The notes beneath the pieces are model-generated. The model was not told the origin of the DNA and searched no databases. It saw only the letters and a list, made by a program, of their open reading frames with translations. A stretch of DNA of 64,000 nucleotides, taken from Desmonostoc muscorum LEGE 12446. Lineage in GTDB: Bacteria; Cyanobacteriota; Cyanobacteriia; Cyanobacteriales; Nostocaceae. Where the stretch lies: the NCBI RefSeq assembly GCF_015207005.2, contig NZ_JADEXS020000001.1, positions 2,418,001-2,482,000 of the forward strand. The letters are read 5' to 3'. Positions 1-8,332 of this stretch are shown here, piece by piece (the stretch's first letter is position 1; every line of letters starts with the position of its first letter). Both the position numbers and the translations under genes were made by a program.

Positions 1-143
1 CTGCGAATTATTAAGCGATCGGTTTCTAACAGGTTTGTCATCTTACCTTTGACTAAACAAAGTTGCTATTGTGCAAGATATTAGGATAATTATGCTTGAG
101 AAGTCAAAAGCAATAGAGACAATTACACAAGCAGAATACTATA

Positions 144-265
144 TAGGACTCATATTTGATTTTTAGGAAGCTAGGTACACCTTTATTCCTCCTTCCCAAT
201 CCCCAGTCCCCAATCCCCAGTTCCTTACCTCTACGAGTCATTCTCCAAATCAAATCGGATTGCTA
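144..265 (-). repeat. miniature inverted-repeat element, copy 1 (MITE-A)
   Basis: A 122-bp element in a gene-free stretch. It has imperfect terminal inverted repeats starting TAGGACTCATATTTGATTTT on the left and TAGCAATCCGATTTGATTT on the right (read inward). TA dinucleotides at 142-143 and 266-267 look like a target duplication, as IS630/Tc1-type transposases make. The interior is a C-rich tract of CCCCAGT/CCCCAAT units. The reverse complement matches the element at 10236-10358 along most of its length. No coding capacity. The rest of 1-289 shows nothing recognisable. Confidence 0.75.
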
Positions 266-289
266 TATTATTGCTGCTCATTGAATTGG

Positions 290-649
290 TTATGCAACAG
301 CAAATTCTGAATCTTTCCTGAGTTCCTCAGACCGGAATCCTAACACAATCCGATCCTTTGGTATACCTGCCCTGACAAATTCTGTTGCAATTCCCTCTTC
401 TGTACCATCACGTTGAATCCAAATTTTACCATCAATAATATCAACGTGAATCAGGCAGCCATGCACGCGGCGAGTTGCAGTTGGAGAGAGTTCTGGCACT
501 GGTTCTCGACCAACAATCATCACCAAATATCGATCCTGTTCTTTATCAAAAATAGTTTCATGCTGAATATTGCCATAAGAGTAAGGAATCTTGGTATGTT
601 CGGTAAGAATGTTACAAATTAGCTGTCTGTATTGCTCTAGATTACCCAT
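290..649 (-). CDS. xisI: XisI family protein
   Basis: A 119-residue protein with the family pattern: N-terminal YRQLICNIL, then YGNIQHETIFDKEQDRYLV, and C-terminal AGIPKDRIVLGFRSEELR. In Anabaena the founding XisI helps control excision of the fdxN element in heterocysts together with XisH and the recombinase XisF. The family has spread widely in cyanobacteria away from that element, and no xisF is seen here, so excision control should not be assumed. Its start overlaps the end of xisH by 13 bp, so the two are translated from one message. Family assignment is firm; role unknown. Confidence 0.88.
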   Translation of the reverse strand: MGNLEQYRQLICNILTEHTKIPYSYGNIQHETIFDKEQDRYLVMIVGREPVPELSPTATRRVHGCLIHVDIIDGKIWIQRDGTEEGIATEFVRAGIPKDRIVLGFRSEELRKDSEFAVA

Positions 650-1056
650 CGGACTATAACCTCCTGCTTTGGATTAAAAACGATCAGAGGAATTTTGTAG
701 TCTTCCAATATAAGTTTACCAAGTGGCTCTTCCTCAAAAATGTCAGTAAAAATATCCTCATGAACAGCAATATACAAAACTCTATCTGGATGATTACGAG
801 TCATGACAGCAAGGTAAGTAAAATACTGACCAATTGCCTGTTCGAGGTCTGCCACTTCTGAGTCACCGCTGAAGGTCTTAATTTCAACAGCAATCTTCTG
901 GGTTCCTTTTTCTGCTATGAGTAATTTTTCAGCTCCCAAATCAACGTACAAATCTTTTTTACCCCATTTCAGATGAAAAGGGTCGTCGGTAATTGTCCAG
1001 CCATCTTTAATTAAGGCATTCTTTAAGTTTTGGTGATAGCGGTCTCTAGCTGGCAT
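637..1056 (-). CDS. xisH: XisH family protein
   Basis: The preferred start is the ATG at 1056, giving MPARDRYHQNL, the usual XisH beginning (139 residues). An ATG 48 bases further upstream in the same frame would overlap the end of the ppsA fragment. The centre carries DLGAEKLLIAEK followed by IAVEIKTF. This D...E-x-K arrangement fits the PD-(D/E)XK nuclease fold proposed for XisH-like proteins (inference). It lies 13 bp after the ppsA 3' fragment on the same strand and overlaps xisI. The pair has toxin-antitoxin-like geometry, but no activity can be claimed from sequence. Confidence 0.88.
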   Translation of the reverse strand: MPARDRYHQNLKNALIKDGWTITDDPFHLKWGKKDLYVDLGAEKLLIAEKGTQKIAVEIKTFSGDSEVADLEQAIGQYFTYLAVMTRNHPDRVLYIAVHEDIFTDIFEEEPLGKLILEDYKIPLIVFNPKQEVIVRWVI

Positions 1057-1069
1057 AAATTTACTCGAA

Positions 1070-1347
1070 TTACAAATTAGTATCAGTACCTTCGGCTTTT
1101 GCAACTTCTAACATTGTCTTTAATACCGAATCTGGATTTAAACTCATAGAATCAATTCCCTGTTCAACTAAAAACTGGGCAAATTCTGGGTAATCGCTGG
1201 GTGCTTGTCCACAAATGCCGATTTTGCGGCCGCATTTTTTCGCAGCTTGTATCGCCATTTTCACCATTCGCTTCACACCTTCACTCCGTTCATCAAACAA
1301 CCGCGCCACCAAGGCTGAATCTCTATCTAACCCCAATGTCAACTGAG
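1070..1347 (-). pseudogene. ppsA: PEP synthase, detached C-terminal fragment
   Basis: About 92 codons reading [11 protein letters not shown]... and ending at the TAA at 1070-1072. This is the C-terminal end of phosphoenolpyruvate synthase and includes [17 protein letters not shown], the segment with the conserved catalytic cysteine of the PEP/pyruvate-binding barrel. It is cut from the rest of the gene by the insertion sequence at 1351-2479. The nearest possible start is a TTG at 1342, so any product from this piece alone would lack the ATP-binding and phosphohistidine domains. Confidence 0.9.
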
Positions 1348-1357
1348 TTATACCAAT

Positions 1358-1939
1358 TTAATATGAAGCTGCATAGAAAAGAGCTTCTAAAATAAAGTTA
1401 TAAGAAGAGATGGAAATCACCTGTTCAGATGTTAATTGCTCGAACAATTGTTGTAGGCGAGTGCGTAAGTCTTGCAAGTCAGAAAACAGTTCATTCTTGA
1501 GAGATTTTTTGAGAAACTGCCACAGCCTTTCAATGGGATTAAGCTCAGGAGCATGAGGTGGTTGCAGCAGGGGAATAATATTTTCAGGCCAATTAATCGC
1601 ACTACTGATATGAGCAGGAGCTTGGTCTATTTGTAAAATTGCATAATCTGAACCTAATTGTTGCGATAACCAGTCTAAAAACTGTTGAAAATAGTCACCA
1701 TTGAGCTGCGGGTATTCTTGCTGAAAATGTTGTCCTGTTAATGGTTCAATTGCACCATAAATCCAAAAATTTTCTCTTTCCCATTTCACCGCTACAGTTG
1801 GTTTGACTCCAGGGGCCGTAATTACTTTTCCCGTTAAAGTTTTTAATCCCACCCTGGTTTCATCCTGACACAGATAATGAATACACTTTCCTGGTGCTAG
1901 ATGTTTTTCTAGCCTCTCGATAATGATACCGAGTTTTTT
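1358..1939 (-). CDS. IS630 transposase, DDE catalytic part (orfB)
   Basis: Reading frame of the catalytic half. It contains CQDETRVGLK (first Asp), LQIDQAPAH (second Asp) and PELNPIERLWQFLKK (Glu), the DDE triad of IS630 transposases. It has no good start of its own: the open frame runs up to the A8 tract near 1934-1941, and the first internal start-like codon is GTG at 1852, after the first Asp. Expression is therefore probably by -1 frameshifting from orfA. The stop codon at 1358-1360 lies inside the terminal inverted repeat. Confidence 0.85.
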   Translation of the reverse strand, partial: KKLGIIIERLEKHLAPGKCIHYLCQDETRVGLKTLTGKVITAPGVKPTVAVKWERENFWIYGAIEPLTGQHFQQEYPQLNGDYFQQFLDWLSQQLGSDYAILQIDQAPAHISSAINWPENIIPLLQPPHAPELNPIERLWQFLKKSLKNELFSDLQDLRTRLQQLFEQLTSEQVISISSYNFILEALFYAASY

Positions 1940-2418
1940 TTAAACTCAGATACTAACTTCTCATCCTGCTTATGGCTTTGCGGACGTGGTACTTTGAGTT
2001 TTGCTCCTAATTTATATCTCACTAACGCATATACTGTTGCATACTCTACTTCCAGCCCCTGTTCTTTTTTTAACCACTCCACTATTGCACCATAGCTACT
2101 AAAGCCTTTTCCTGTTTTTAACTCCTCTGTTAGTGCCGCGATCGCTACCTCATCAATTTTTCGTTTTGCTCCCGGAGCTTTTTTAATTTCTAATAATTCA
2201 TCTAGTCCACCGACTCTATATCTTTGTAACCACCTTGTGACAGTTGATGTATCTAGAGCCAAGCGTTTTCCAATTTCTTGCTGTTCATGAACCTGCCCGT
2301 TTTTTATCCACCACAGCATCATCAGTTTTTCTTTCTGGTTTCCTACGTTGGCTGTTTGTAGACGTTTCTTTAGTTCTGCTTCGCTTTCTGCAATTTCAAT
2401 CTTAAAAGGGCGGCTCAT
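1909..2418 (-). CDS. IS630 transposase, DNA-binding part (orfA)
   Basis: A 169-residue frame with helix-turn-helix segments (QQEIGKRLALDTSTVTRWLQRYRVGG, then a winged-helix-like part around SSYGAIVEWLKKEQG), typical of the N-terminal half of IS630 transposases. It ends shortly after an A AAA AAC run within an A8 tract. Shifting back one base there joins it to the catalytic frame beginning LGIIIERLEKH, giving a protein of about 350 residues. Starts at ATG 2418. Confidence 0.85.
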   Translation of the reverse strand: MSRPFKIEIAESEAELKKRLQTANVGNQKEKLMMLWWIKNGQVHEQQEIGKRLALDTSTVTRWLQRYRVGGLDELLEIKKAPGAKRKIDEVAIAALTEELKTGKGFSSYGAIVEWLKKEQGLEVEYATVYALVRYKLGAKLKVPRPQSHKQDEKLVSEFKKNSVSLSRG

Positions 2419-2426
2419 GCTTATTT

Positions 2427-4709
2427 TTATTTATCCAGTTTATTCACTCTATTATATGCAGCTTCATATAAAATTGGTATTAGGTCATTGGAACCAATGG
2501 AGAAGCCATCAAACACCTCAGCAAATTCTTCAGCCATAATCACATTGCTGGGCAATTCACACATCACATAAACTTGCAAGTCATTAACACCTTGCTTTAA
2601 ACCATTTTTTGCCATTTCTGCTAACACTAACCGCCCTTCATCGGGAGTGCGACAAAAAGGGATCATGGGGATGACATTGGTCAAACCCATTTCTTCCCGT
2701 ACCCGCTTCAGGGCTTGACATTCTAAAGCGAAAGCTTCTCTGTAACCTTCATCATAGTAACGCGCCGCCCCCCGCCAACCGAGCATAGGGTTTTCTTCTT
2801 CGGGTTCAAATTGTTGACCACCTAACAAATTTGCATATTCATTACTCTTAAAATCTGACGTTCGTACAATCACTGTTTTCGGATAAAATGCTGCGGCAAT
2901 TCTGCCGATACCTTGGGCTAATTTATCCACAAAATATTGAGGTTTTTCATCATAAAGTGTGGTGAGATTAGCAATTTTAGCTTTAACAAATTCATCTTTT
3001 AATAAATCATAATTAATCAATGCCATTGGATGAACTTGGATTTGGTTAGCAATAATAAATTCTGTCCGTGCTAAACCGACTCCATCGTTGGGAATTGCTG
3101 ATAAACTCAATGCTTCTTGGGGATTACCCACATTCATTAAAATTTGCGTGCGGGTACGGGGTAAGTTTTCTAGAGGGACTTCTTCAACTTCAAAAGGTAA
3201 TAAACCTGGGTAAACTTTTCCTTCTTCGCCTTCGGCACAAGAAATTGTTACTTCTTGACCCGTTTTCAAAATATCTGTAGCATTGCCACATCCAACGATC
3301 GCAGGTACACCCAATTCTCGCGCAATGATTGCGGCGTGACATGTCCTACCACCAGAATTGGTGACAATTGCACTGGCACGTTTCATAATTGGTTCCCAAT
3401 CGGGGTCAGTCCTTTCTGTTACCAAAACTTCCCCAGCTTGAAACTGTTCGAGTTTTTGAACATCTAAAATTAGACGTACTTTCCCTTGACTAATTGCTTC
3501 CCCAATGGCCCGTCCAGTAATAAGAGGGAGTGGGGAGTGGGGAGTGGGGAGTTGGGAGTGGGAAGATTTTTCCCCATTCCCTATTCCCCATTCCCTATTC
3601 CCCAATAACAACCGATAACTCCGCAACACATTTCCCTTCTTCTGCGATTGCACAGTTTCAGGACGTGCTTGGACGATAAAAAGTTGGTTAGTAATTCCAT
3701 CTTTTGCCCACTCGATATCCATTGGGGTGTAAATATCGTGGACTTGGGAATAATGGTCTTCAATTAAACATGCCCAAGTTGCTAATTGTAAAATCTCTGC
3801 ATCGCTGAGGGCAAATTTCCCTCTTTCTCTGAAAGGAACAGAGACATTTTTCGTAAATTTTGAGCCGTCATCATAAATCATTTTCAGTTCTTTGCTGCCC
3901 AATTTTTTATCAATGATTGGGCGAAAACCTGTTTTTAAAGTTGGTTTAAAAACATAATATTCATCTGGATTTACTGACCCTTGGACAACGTTTTCACCTA
4001 AACCGTAGGCGGCTGTAATTAGCGCCGCATCTTTAAAACCGGTTTCTGTGTCAATGGAAAACATTACTCCAGAGGTTGCTAAATCAGAACGCACCATTTT
4101 TTGTACGCCAACGGCAAGGGCAATGCTAAAGTGATCGAATCCCTTGGTGTGACGATAAGAAATGGCGCGGTCTGTAAATATAGAAGCAAAGCATTTATGA
4201 CAAGCTGCTAAAACTCCTTGGGCACCGACGACATTCAGGTAAGTTTCCTGTTGTCCGGCAAAACTCGCATCCGGGAGGTCTTCGGCGGTGGCGCTAGAAC
4301 GGACTGCAACATCTGTCTCTGCATTGTATTTTTCGCAAAGACTTTGATAAGCTGCGGCGATCGCCTCTCGCAATTCTACAGGAAATGGGGTGTGGATTAA
4401 TAGCGATCGCGCTTTTTTTCCCCGTTCTCGTAAATTTTTTACATCCTCAACATCCAAGTCAGCAAATAATTTGCGTAGCTTTGCTTCTAACCCCGCTGAT
4501 TCGATGAAATAACGATAAGCATAAGCGGTGGTAGCAAATCCTGTAGGCACATTAATGCCCTTGGGTGTTAATTGTTGAATCATTTCACCTAGTGATGCAT
4601 TTTTCCCACCGACTAAGGGAATATCATGAATACCAACTTCATCAAACCAAAGAATGAGCGATCGCTCCTTAGAAGATTGAGATAAAGTGCTTGTAGATAC
4701 TATCGCCAT
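2427..4709 (-). pseudogene. ppsA: PEP synthase, N-terminal part, interrupted
   Basis: Phosphoenolpyruvate synthase (pyruvate + ATP to PEP + AMP + Pi). Visible are the N-terminal ATP-binding domain (FDEVGIHDIPLVGGKNASLGEM; AVRSSATAEDLPDASFAGQQETYLNV), the phosphohistidine domain (GGRTCHAAIIARELGVPA) and part of the C-terminal barrel ending GSNDL. The authentic sequence stops at about residue 743, followed by 17 residues read from the insertion sequence. The catalytic-cysteine segment is on the detached fragment at 1070-1347, so the product is probably inactive. A repeat-derived peptide of about 27 residues sits near residues 368-394. Without the insertion the protein would have about 835 residues. 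Confidence 0.92.
3524..3604. repeat. in-frame G/C-rich repeat inside ppsA
   Basis: A GGGAGTG tandem tract followed by a CCCCATTCCCTATT tract, able to fold on itself. It adds about 27 codons (GNREWGIGNGEK... to ...PHSPLP) between conserved RSYRLLL and ITGRAIGEA, i.e. in the linker between the ATP-binding and phosphohistidine domains. The same repeat type fills intergenic gaps in this window (for example 58636-58716 and 52670-52717), so this is repeat DNA that landed in frame. Confidence 0.8.
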
Positions 4710-5374
4710 CTGTATTACCTCTTTAGTTGATGTTTAGTCTATGAGTGCGTAATCGCTAGTGTGTTTTTTCCCTGTTCAATTTTAGTGTTTGTAGCAACTG
4801 TGTTGGGGCTAGCGTAAACAGAGTCAGTAAATTTATTACAAAAGTATTAATATTTTGCCTAATGCTTACGCCTATGTTACTCTTTTGGTGGATAATATAG
4901 ATTACACTTACGTAAGTAATACTACAAAAACTCAACTTTATAGGTGGAGCAGTGTTGAGCCATATCTAGATAATTTTCAGCTAATGAAAATTATTTCACT
5001 GCTGTCTTTTGTTATAAGTATTGAGATCGTATTGAATTGATCCAATGCAGGATAAGGAAGCCACTCACCAGAATTCATCAGAATTATGTATGACTAGTGA
5101 GCCAGCGCAGTCTTCTTCCAAAAGGACACCTTAGAGGATGTTTAAAGTTTGAATTTTACGCCACTTTCTCAACTTGGCGAAAGACTCCTATGAGCAGGTT
5201 TCTCGATCTGTGTAGAGTGGCGTGAAATTTCAAAACCACAGTGGCTCCTGATTATTAGTTATTGAAAACAAGAAGTTTGTTTCTTGATTTCTAAATCCCC
5301 AAATTTATCATTGGGGTAATTTTGAATGCTTGATTTTTCACCAATCATTATACATTTGATAGGACAATAAACAG
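4710..5374. other. intergenic stretch upstream of ppsA and the DUF6345 gene
   Basis: 665 bp between divergent genes, so it should hold both promoters. The only clear structure is an inverted repeat at 5148-5234 (TTTGAATTTTACGCCACT paired with AGTGGCGTGAAATTTCAAA) enclosing about 50 bp. It could be a small hairpin element or transposon remnant. A 61-codon frame at 4855-5040 has no coding character. Confidence 0.6.
5148..5234. repeat. hairpin-forming inverted repeat
   Basis: Arms 5148-5165 and 5216-5234 are nearly complementary (TTTGAATTTTACGCCACT / AGTGGCGTGAAATTTCAAA). The loop is about 50 bp. No start or gene lies inside. It could be a folded RNA element or a miniature transposon remnant. 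Confidence 0.6.
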
Positions 5375-7288
5375 ATGAAACGTTTTATTTCCTTGTCGAT
5401 TGCGGCAGCTTTCTTATCTACTTCGCCGAGTTTGGCACAGACAACACCAATCACTAAAGCACCAAAAAAAGCCGAACAAACTTTGGCACAAAACACACTG
5501 CCAAGCCAATTGCCTATTTACAACGTTACACAAAGTGGCGCTTCTGAACAATCTGCTAAAGCACTTGCTGATTTTCTTGGGCTACGTGCTAGCCCCATTG
5601 GGAAAAATGGTATTTTGCGTTATTTAGACCCAGAGAAATTTCAAAAAATACCAACCAAATCAATTGTCACGAAAGTTGGTGAACCAGATGAGGATGGACA
5701 GAAAACAGTTGCTGAAGGTATTGATTTCACTGCCTTGAAAAACACCAGAATTTTGGATAACGAAAAAGCTTTAGCTCGTACCAAAGAAGCACTCCAAAAA
5801 GCTGGTTTAGTGCTGATAGGTGGTAACGCATCTATAGGACATTCAAACTTTGAAGCTATTAGCGTCAAAGGTGAAAAAGTAGTCAGCACTCCTTTGGATA
5901 CTCAGGTAAACTACAGTTTCGTCTTAAATAGACTCAAATTGGTAGGGCCGGGAGCAAAAGTTAAATTTGTTTTTAATGGCGAAGGAACTGTGACCCAGCT
6001 ATTTTATGCCCAACGTACTTTACAACAAGGTAAAACAGTAGGCATCATATCACAAGCAGACGCAGACAAACTAGCAACAACTGCATATCAAAAACAGGGT
6101 GCTTTAGGTAGACTGCAACTAAAATCGGAACTTGTCTATTATGCTCCTTCCTTGGAATTGGTGAACGCCAAGCAAATTTTGCCGCATTATCTCTACAGTG
6201 GCACTGCAAGCGTTAAAGGACAACAGGTAGTGCTGCGGCAAATTCTGATTCCAGCTGTTCCCAATAGCGCACCTAAAGTAGAAATTGCTGCCAGCAGCCA
6301 AGACTCAACAATTAGCGCCAAAGCAAATGTCAGCGGTGGAACAGGGCCATATACCTACGTTTGGAGTTCTTCAACCACCGCACTCGATCCGAAACTAGCC
6401 CAGAGTGGAGCATCAATACAGTACAAAGTCGAAAGACGGCAAAAAGGCTTAGTAGCACCAGAAATTGTTAGTGTCACCGTCACTGATGCTAACGGGCTGA
6501 GTGTGCAAGCAAGTCAAACAGTACAAGTAACAACTGCCTCAGTTGTGCCAACATTGCCCGAACTTACATCATTAAAAAGCTTGGGACGAGTGGATGTCGG
6601 TATTGAGTGGATTGGTGTATCTCAGGGGTTAGGTGGTTCGGCGGGGAACGCTGGTGGTTTTGTCACACGTTTCTCGGCTGAGGGTATCCCAGTGCAGTTT
6701 AAGTTTGGTGATTTCAGTGCTTGGGAGAGGGATTTTAAAGAATCCACTTTGGGTGGCAACGATCGCAACTACGTAGATGATGTAGACTTGGTATTCTACA
6801 CTGGTCACGCTAACGGCAATGGTTTCACCTTTTCCAGCAGTCAAGACGACGGTTTTTTGGACATTCCCTCAGAGGGTCGCTGGGGCGATCGCGATTTAGA
6901 ATGGATTATTCTTGCAGCTTGCGGTCCATTGCAAGCAGTTGAGGGTGGTGTATCAATCAGCCGTTTGTTCCCTGCATTTAAAGGACTGCATATTTTGAAT
7001 GGTTATTCTACCGTCAGTAACGATAATACTGACGAAGGTCGATTATTTGCGAATTATATACTGCGAAGCCCTTTCCTGTGGTGGTTTAATCCGCTGAAAA
7101 TCAGGGAAGCATGGGCGCAAACAGCAGTTGATGTCCAGCCAAGTAGCGTCTACTACGGCTTCATGGGCGTCTACGGTTCTGGCGGTGTCAGCAGCTACAA
7201 TGATTACTTCTGGGGTAAGGGGTCTGTTAGCCCTGACCTCCGGGGTAGCAATATTTACGGTTTTTGGATAGTGCGTGCGCCTTCCTAA
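5375..7288 (+). CDS. secreted DUF6345 domain protein
   Basis: A 637-residue protein with a signal peptide (MKRFISLSIAAAFLSTSPSLAQT, probable cleavage after AQ). The middle contains an Ig-like/PKD-like stretch around residues 305-390 (SGGTGPYTYVWSSST...VTVTDANGLS). The C-terminal part from about residue 400 matches what I recognise as DUF6345: VGIEWIG..., then FYTGHANGNGF and WIILAACGPL. H478 in TGHA and C516 in LAACG, each at the end of a hydrophobic strand, are arranged like the dyad of clan CD (caspase/gingipain-like) peptidases. Peptidase activity is inference. Single gene, with a palindromic repeat downstream at 7335-7365. Confidence 0.8.
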   Translation: MKRFISLSIAAAFLSTSPSLAQTTPITKAPKKAEQTLAQNTLPSQLPIYNVTQSGASEQSAKALADFLGLRASPIGKNGILRYLDPEKFQKIPTKSIVTKVGEPDEDGQKTVAEGIDFTALKNTRILDNEKALARTKEALQKAGLVLIGGNASIGHSNFEAISVKGEKVVSTPLDTQVNYSFVLNRLKLVGPGAKVKFVFNGEGTVTQLFYAQRTLQQGKTVGIISQADADKLATTAYQKQGALGRLQLKSELVYYAPSLELVNAKQILPHYLYSGTASVKGQQVVLRQILIPAVPNSAPKVEIAASSQDSTISAKANVSGGTGPYTYVWSSSTTALDPKLAQSGASIQYKVERRQKGLVAPEIVSVTVTDANGLSVQASQTVQVTTASVVPTLPELTSLKSLGRVDVGIEWIGVSQGLGGSAGNAGGFVTRFSAEGIPVQFKFGDFSAWERDFKESTLGGNDRNYVDDVDLVFYTGHANGNGFTFSSSQDDGFLDIPSEGRWGDRDLEWIILAACGPLQAVEGGVSISRLFPAFKGLHILNGYSTVSNDNTDEGRLFANYILRSPFLWWFNPLKIREAWAQTAVDVQPSSVYYGFMGVYGSGGVSSYNDYFWGKGSVSPDLRGSNIYGFWIVRAPS

Positions 7289-7778
7289 TTCAATAGACAT
7301 TTCCAGAAATTAAATATGCGTTATCCATAAACCTTGTAGAGACGTAGCACTGCTACGTCTCTACATTTGTTTACTGTTCGGTTAAGCAAGAGATAAGGGT
7401 AAATCGCCGTCTGTACAAAAGACTTCTTGCATAAATCAAAAAAAGAACCCCACCCCGCCTTTGACTTACGTCATAGTCTCCCCTCCCCGCTCTTCGGGAG
7501 GGGCTGGGGGTGGGGTATTAGGGGACTTTTGCAAGAGACTCCATGAACATAGTTCACAAGGAAGGAATGAAAATATCTCTTTCCCAGTCCCCAGTCCCCA
7601 GTCCCCAGTGCCCAGTCCCCAGTTCCTATTTTCAAGGCAGGTCTAAAGAATTGATGGTTGTAGAGACGCCCATTTACCCTTGTCTTTGTCTTTGTCATGT
7701 AGAATTTTGAGCAAAAAACCTTTAGATTGTGCAATTAAATGCCAAACTTTAGTCCAAAAATAACAATTATTCGAGATA
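7289..7778. other. repeat-rich intergenic stretch
   Basis: Besides the palindrome at 7335-7365 it holds a hairpin repeat at about 7446-7518 (CCCCACCCC...GGGGTGGGG with an inner CCCCTCCCCGCTCTTCGGGAGGGG) and a CCCCAGT tandem tract at about 7583-7625. Frames on both strands across these repeats are not genes. Confidence 0.7.
7335..7365. repeat. perfect palindrome, GTAGAGACGTAGCA type
   Basis: Two 15-base arms around a single central C at 7350, perfectly complementary. It lies 47 bp after the DUF6345 gene and could act as a terminator hairpin, but no T-run follows at once. It belongs to a family of palindromes with the same outline but different arm sequences (see 24023, 35980, 36097, 42787). 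Confidence 0.75.
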
Positions 7779-8216
7779 ATGGCTGTATCGCAATACCAGA
7801 TGCAATGCACAATGGCGCAATTAGAAAGACTGCTGCTCATGGCAGAAGATGAGCTAACTGAGTACAGTACTGATGCTCGCAAAATGGAAAAACTACGCCG
7901 TAAAATAGGTTTATCAGTATCAGCAGCCGAACAGCGACAAGTTAAAGAAGCATTATTAACTACAACTAAATCTAATATAATTACTCAAATTGTCGAAGAA
8001 CAAAGACAAACCGTAGCCTTACCATTTTGGGGAATTGCTGGCTTAGGTTTGTTGCTGGGAATTTCTTTAAATCAACCCATAGGCTTGTTAGCCGCCGTAG
8101 CTGGGACTGCATCAGCTTACAGAATTCAGAAATGGGGTTGGCAATTGCAAGCAAGGCGTTTATTGTTACGAACTTTGGAAGATATTGAAGCCCGTGTTGC
8201 TCAACCGAATAAATGA
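7779..8216 (+). CDS. conserved hypothetical protein with membrane hairpin
   Basis: 145 residues, not recognised as a named family. The N-terminal 80 residues are charged and helical (AQLERLLLMAEDELTEYSTDARKMEKLRRKIG). Then come two hydrophobic segments (FWGIAGLGLLLGISL and PIGLLAAVAGTASAY) separated by NQP, suggesting a membrane hairpin, and a basic amphipathic C-terminus. Starts at ATG 7779. It converges on a methyltransferase gene, with GC-rich GACGCGGGG repeats between the two at about 8240-8330. Confidence 0.6.
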   Translation: MAVSQYQMQCTMAQLERLLLMAEDELTEYSTDARKMEKLRRKIGLSVSAAEQRQVKEALLTTTKSNIITQIVEEQRQTVALPFWGIAGLGLLLGISLNQPIGLLAAVAGTASAYRIQKWGWQLQARRLLLRTLEDIEARVAQPNK

Positions 8217-8332
8217 TATTAAGTTGATTGTCGTAAAGATTGACGCGGGGACGCGGGGAGGGGGAGACGCGGGGAGGGGGAGACGCCGATTTATCGCGTC
8301 TTCTTTTCTCCACATTCCCGCGTCAGCCTTAA

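Larger units (their letters stand above)
1351..2479 (-). mobile_element. IS630-type insertion sequence inside ppsA
   Basis: An 1129-bp element with 25-bp terminal inverted repeats that differ at one position; both begin TACCAATTT and continue into ATATGAAGCTGCATA. The flanks are TTA at 1348-1350 and 2480-2482, i.e. a TA target duplication plus one base, as expected for IS630/Tc1-mariner elements. Removing the element with one TTA restores the ppsA frame exactly. It encodes two overlapping-frame transposase parts. Near-perfect ends suggest recent insertion. Confidence 0.93.

Noticed and set aside
4855..5040. 61-codon frame upstream of the DUF6345 gene
   Set aside because: No ribosome-binding site or family signal, low-complexity AT-rich DNA.
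5641..5889. Minus-strand frames inside the DUF6345, PpsA, PheT and other large genes
   Set aside because: Antisense shadows of strongly coding frames with no start signals or homology.
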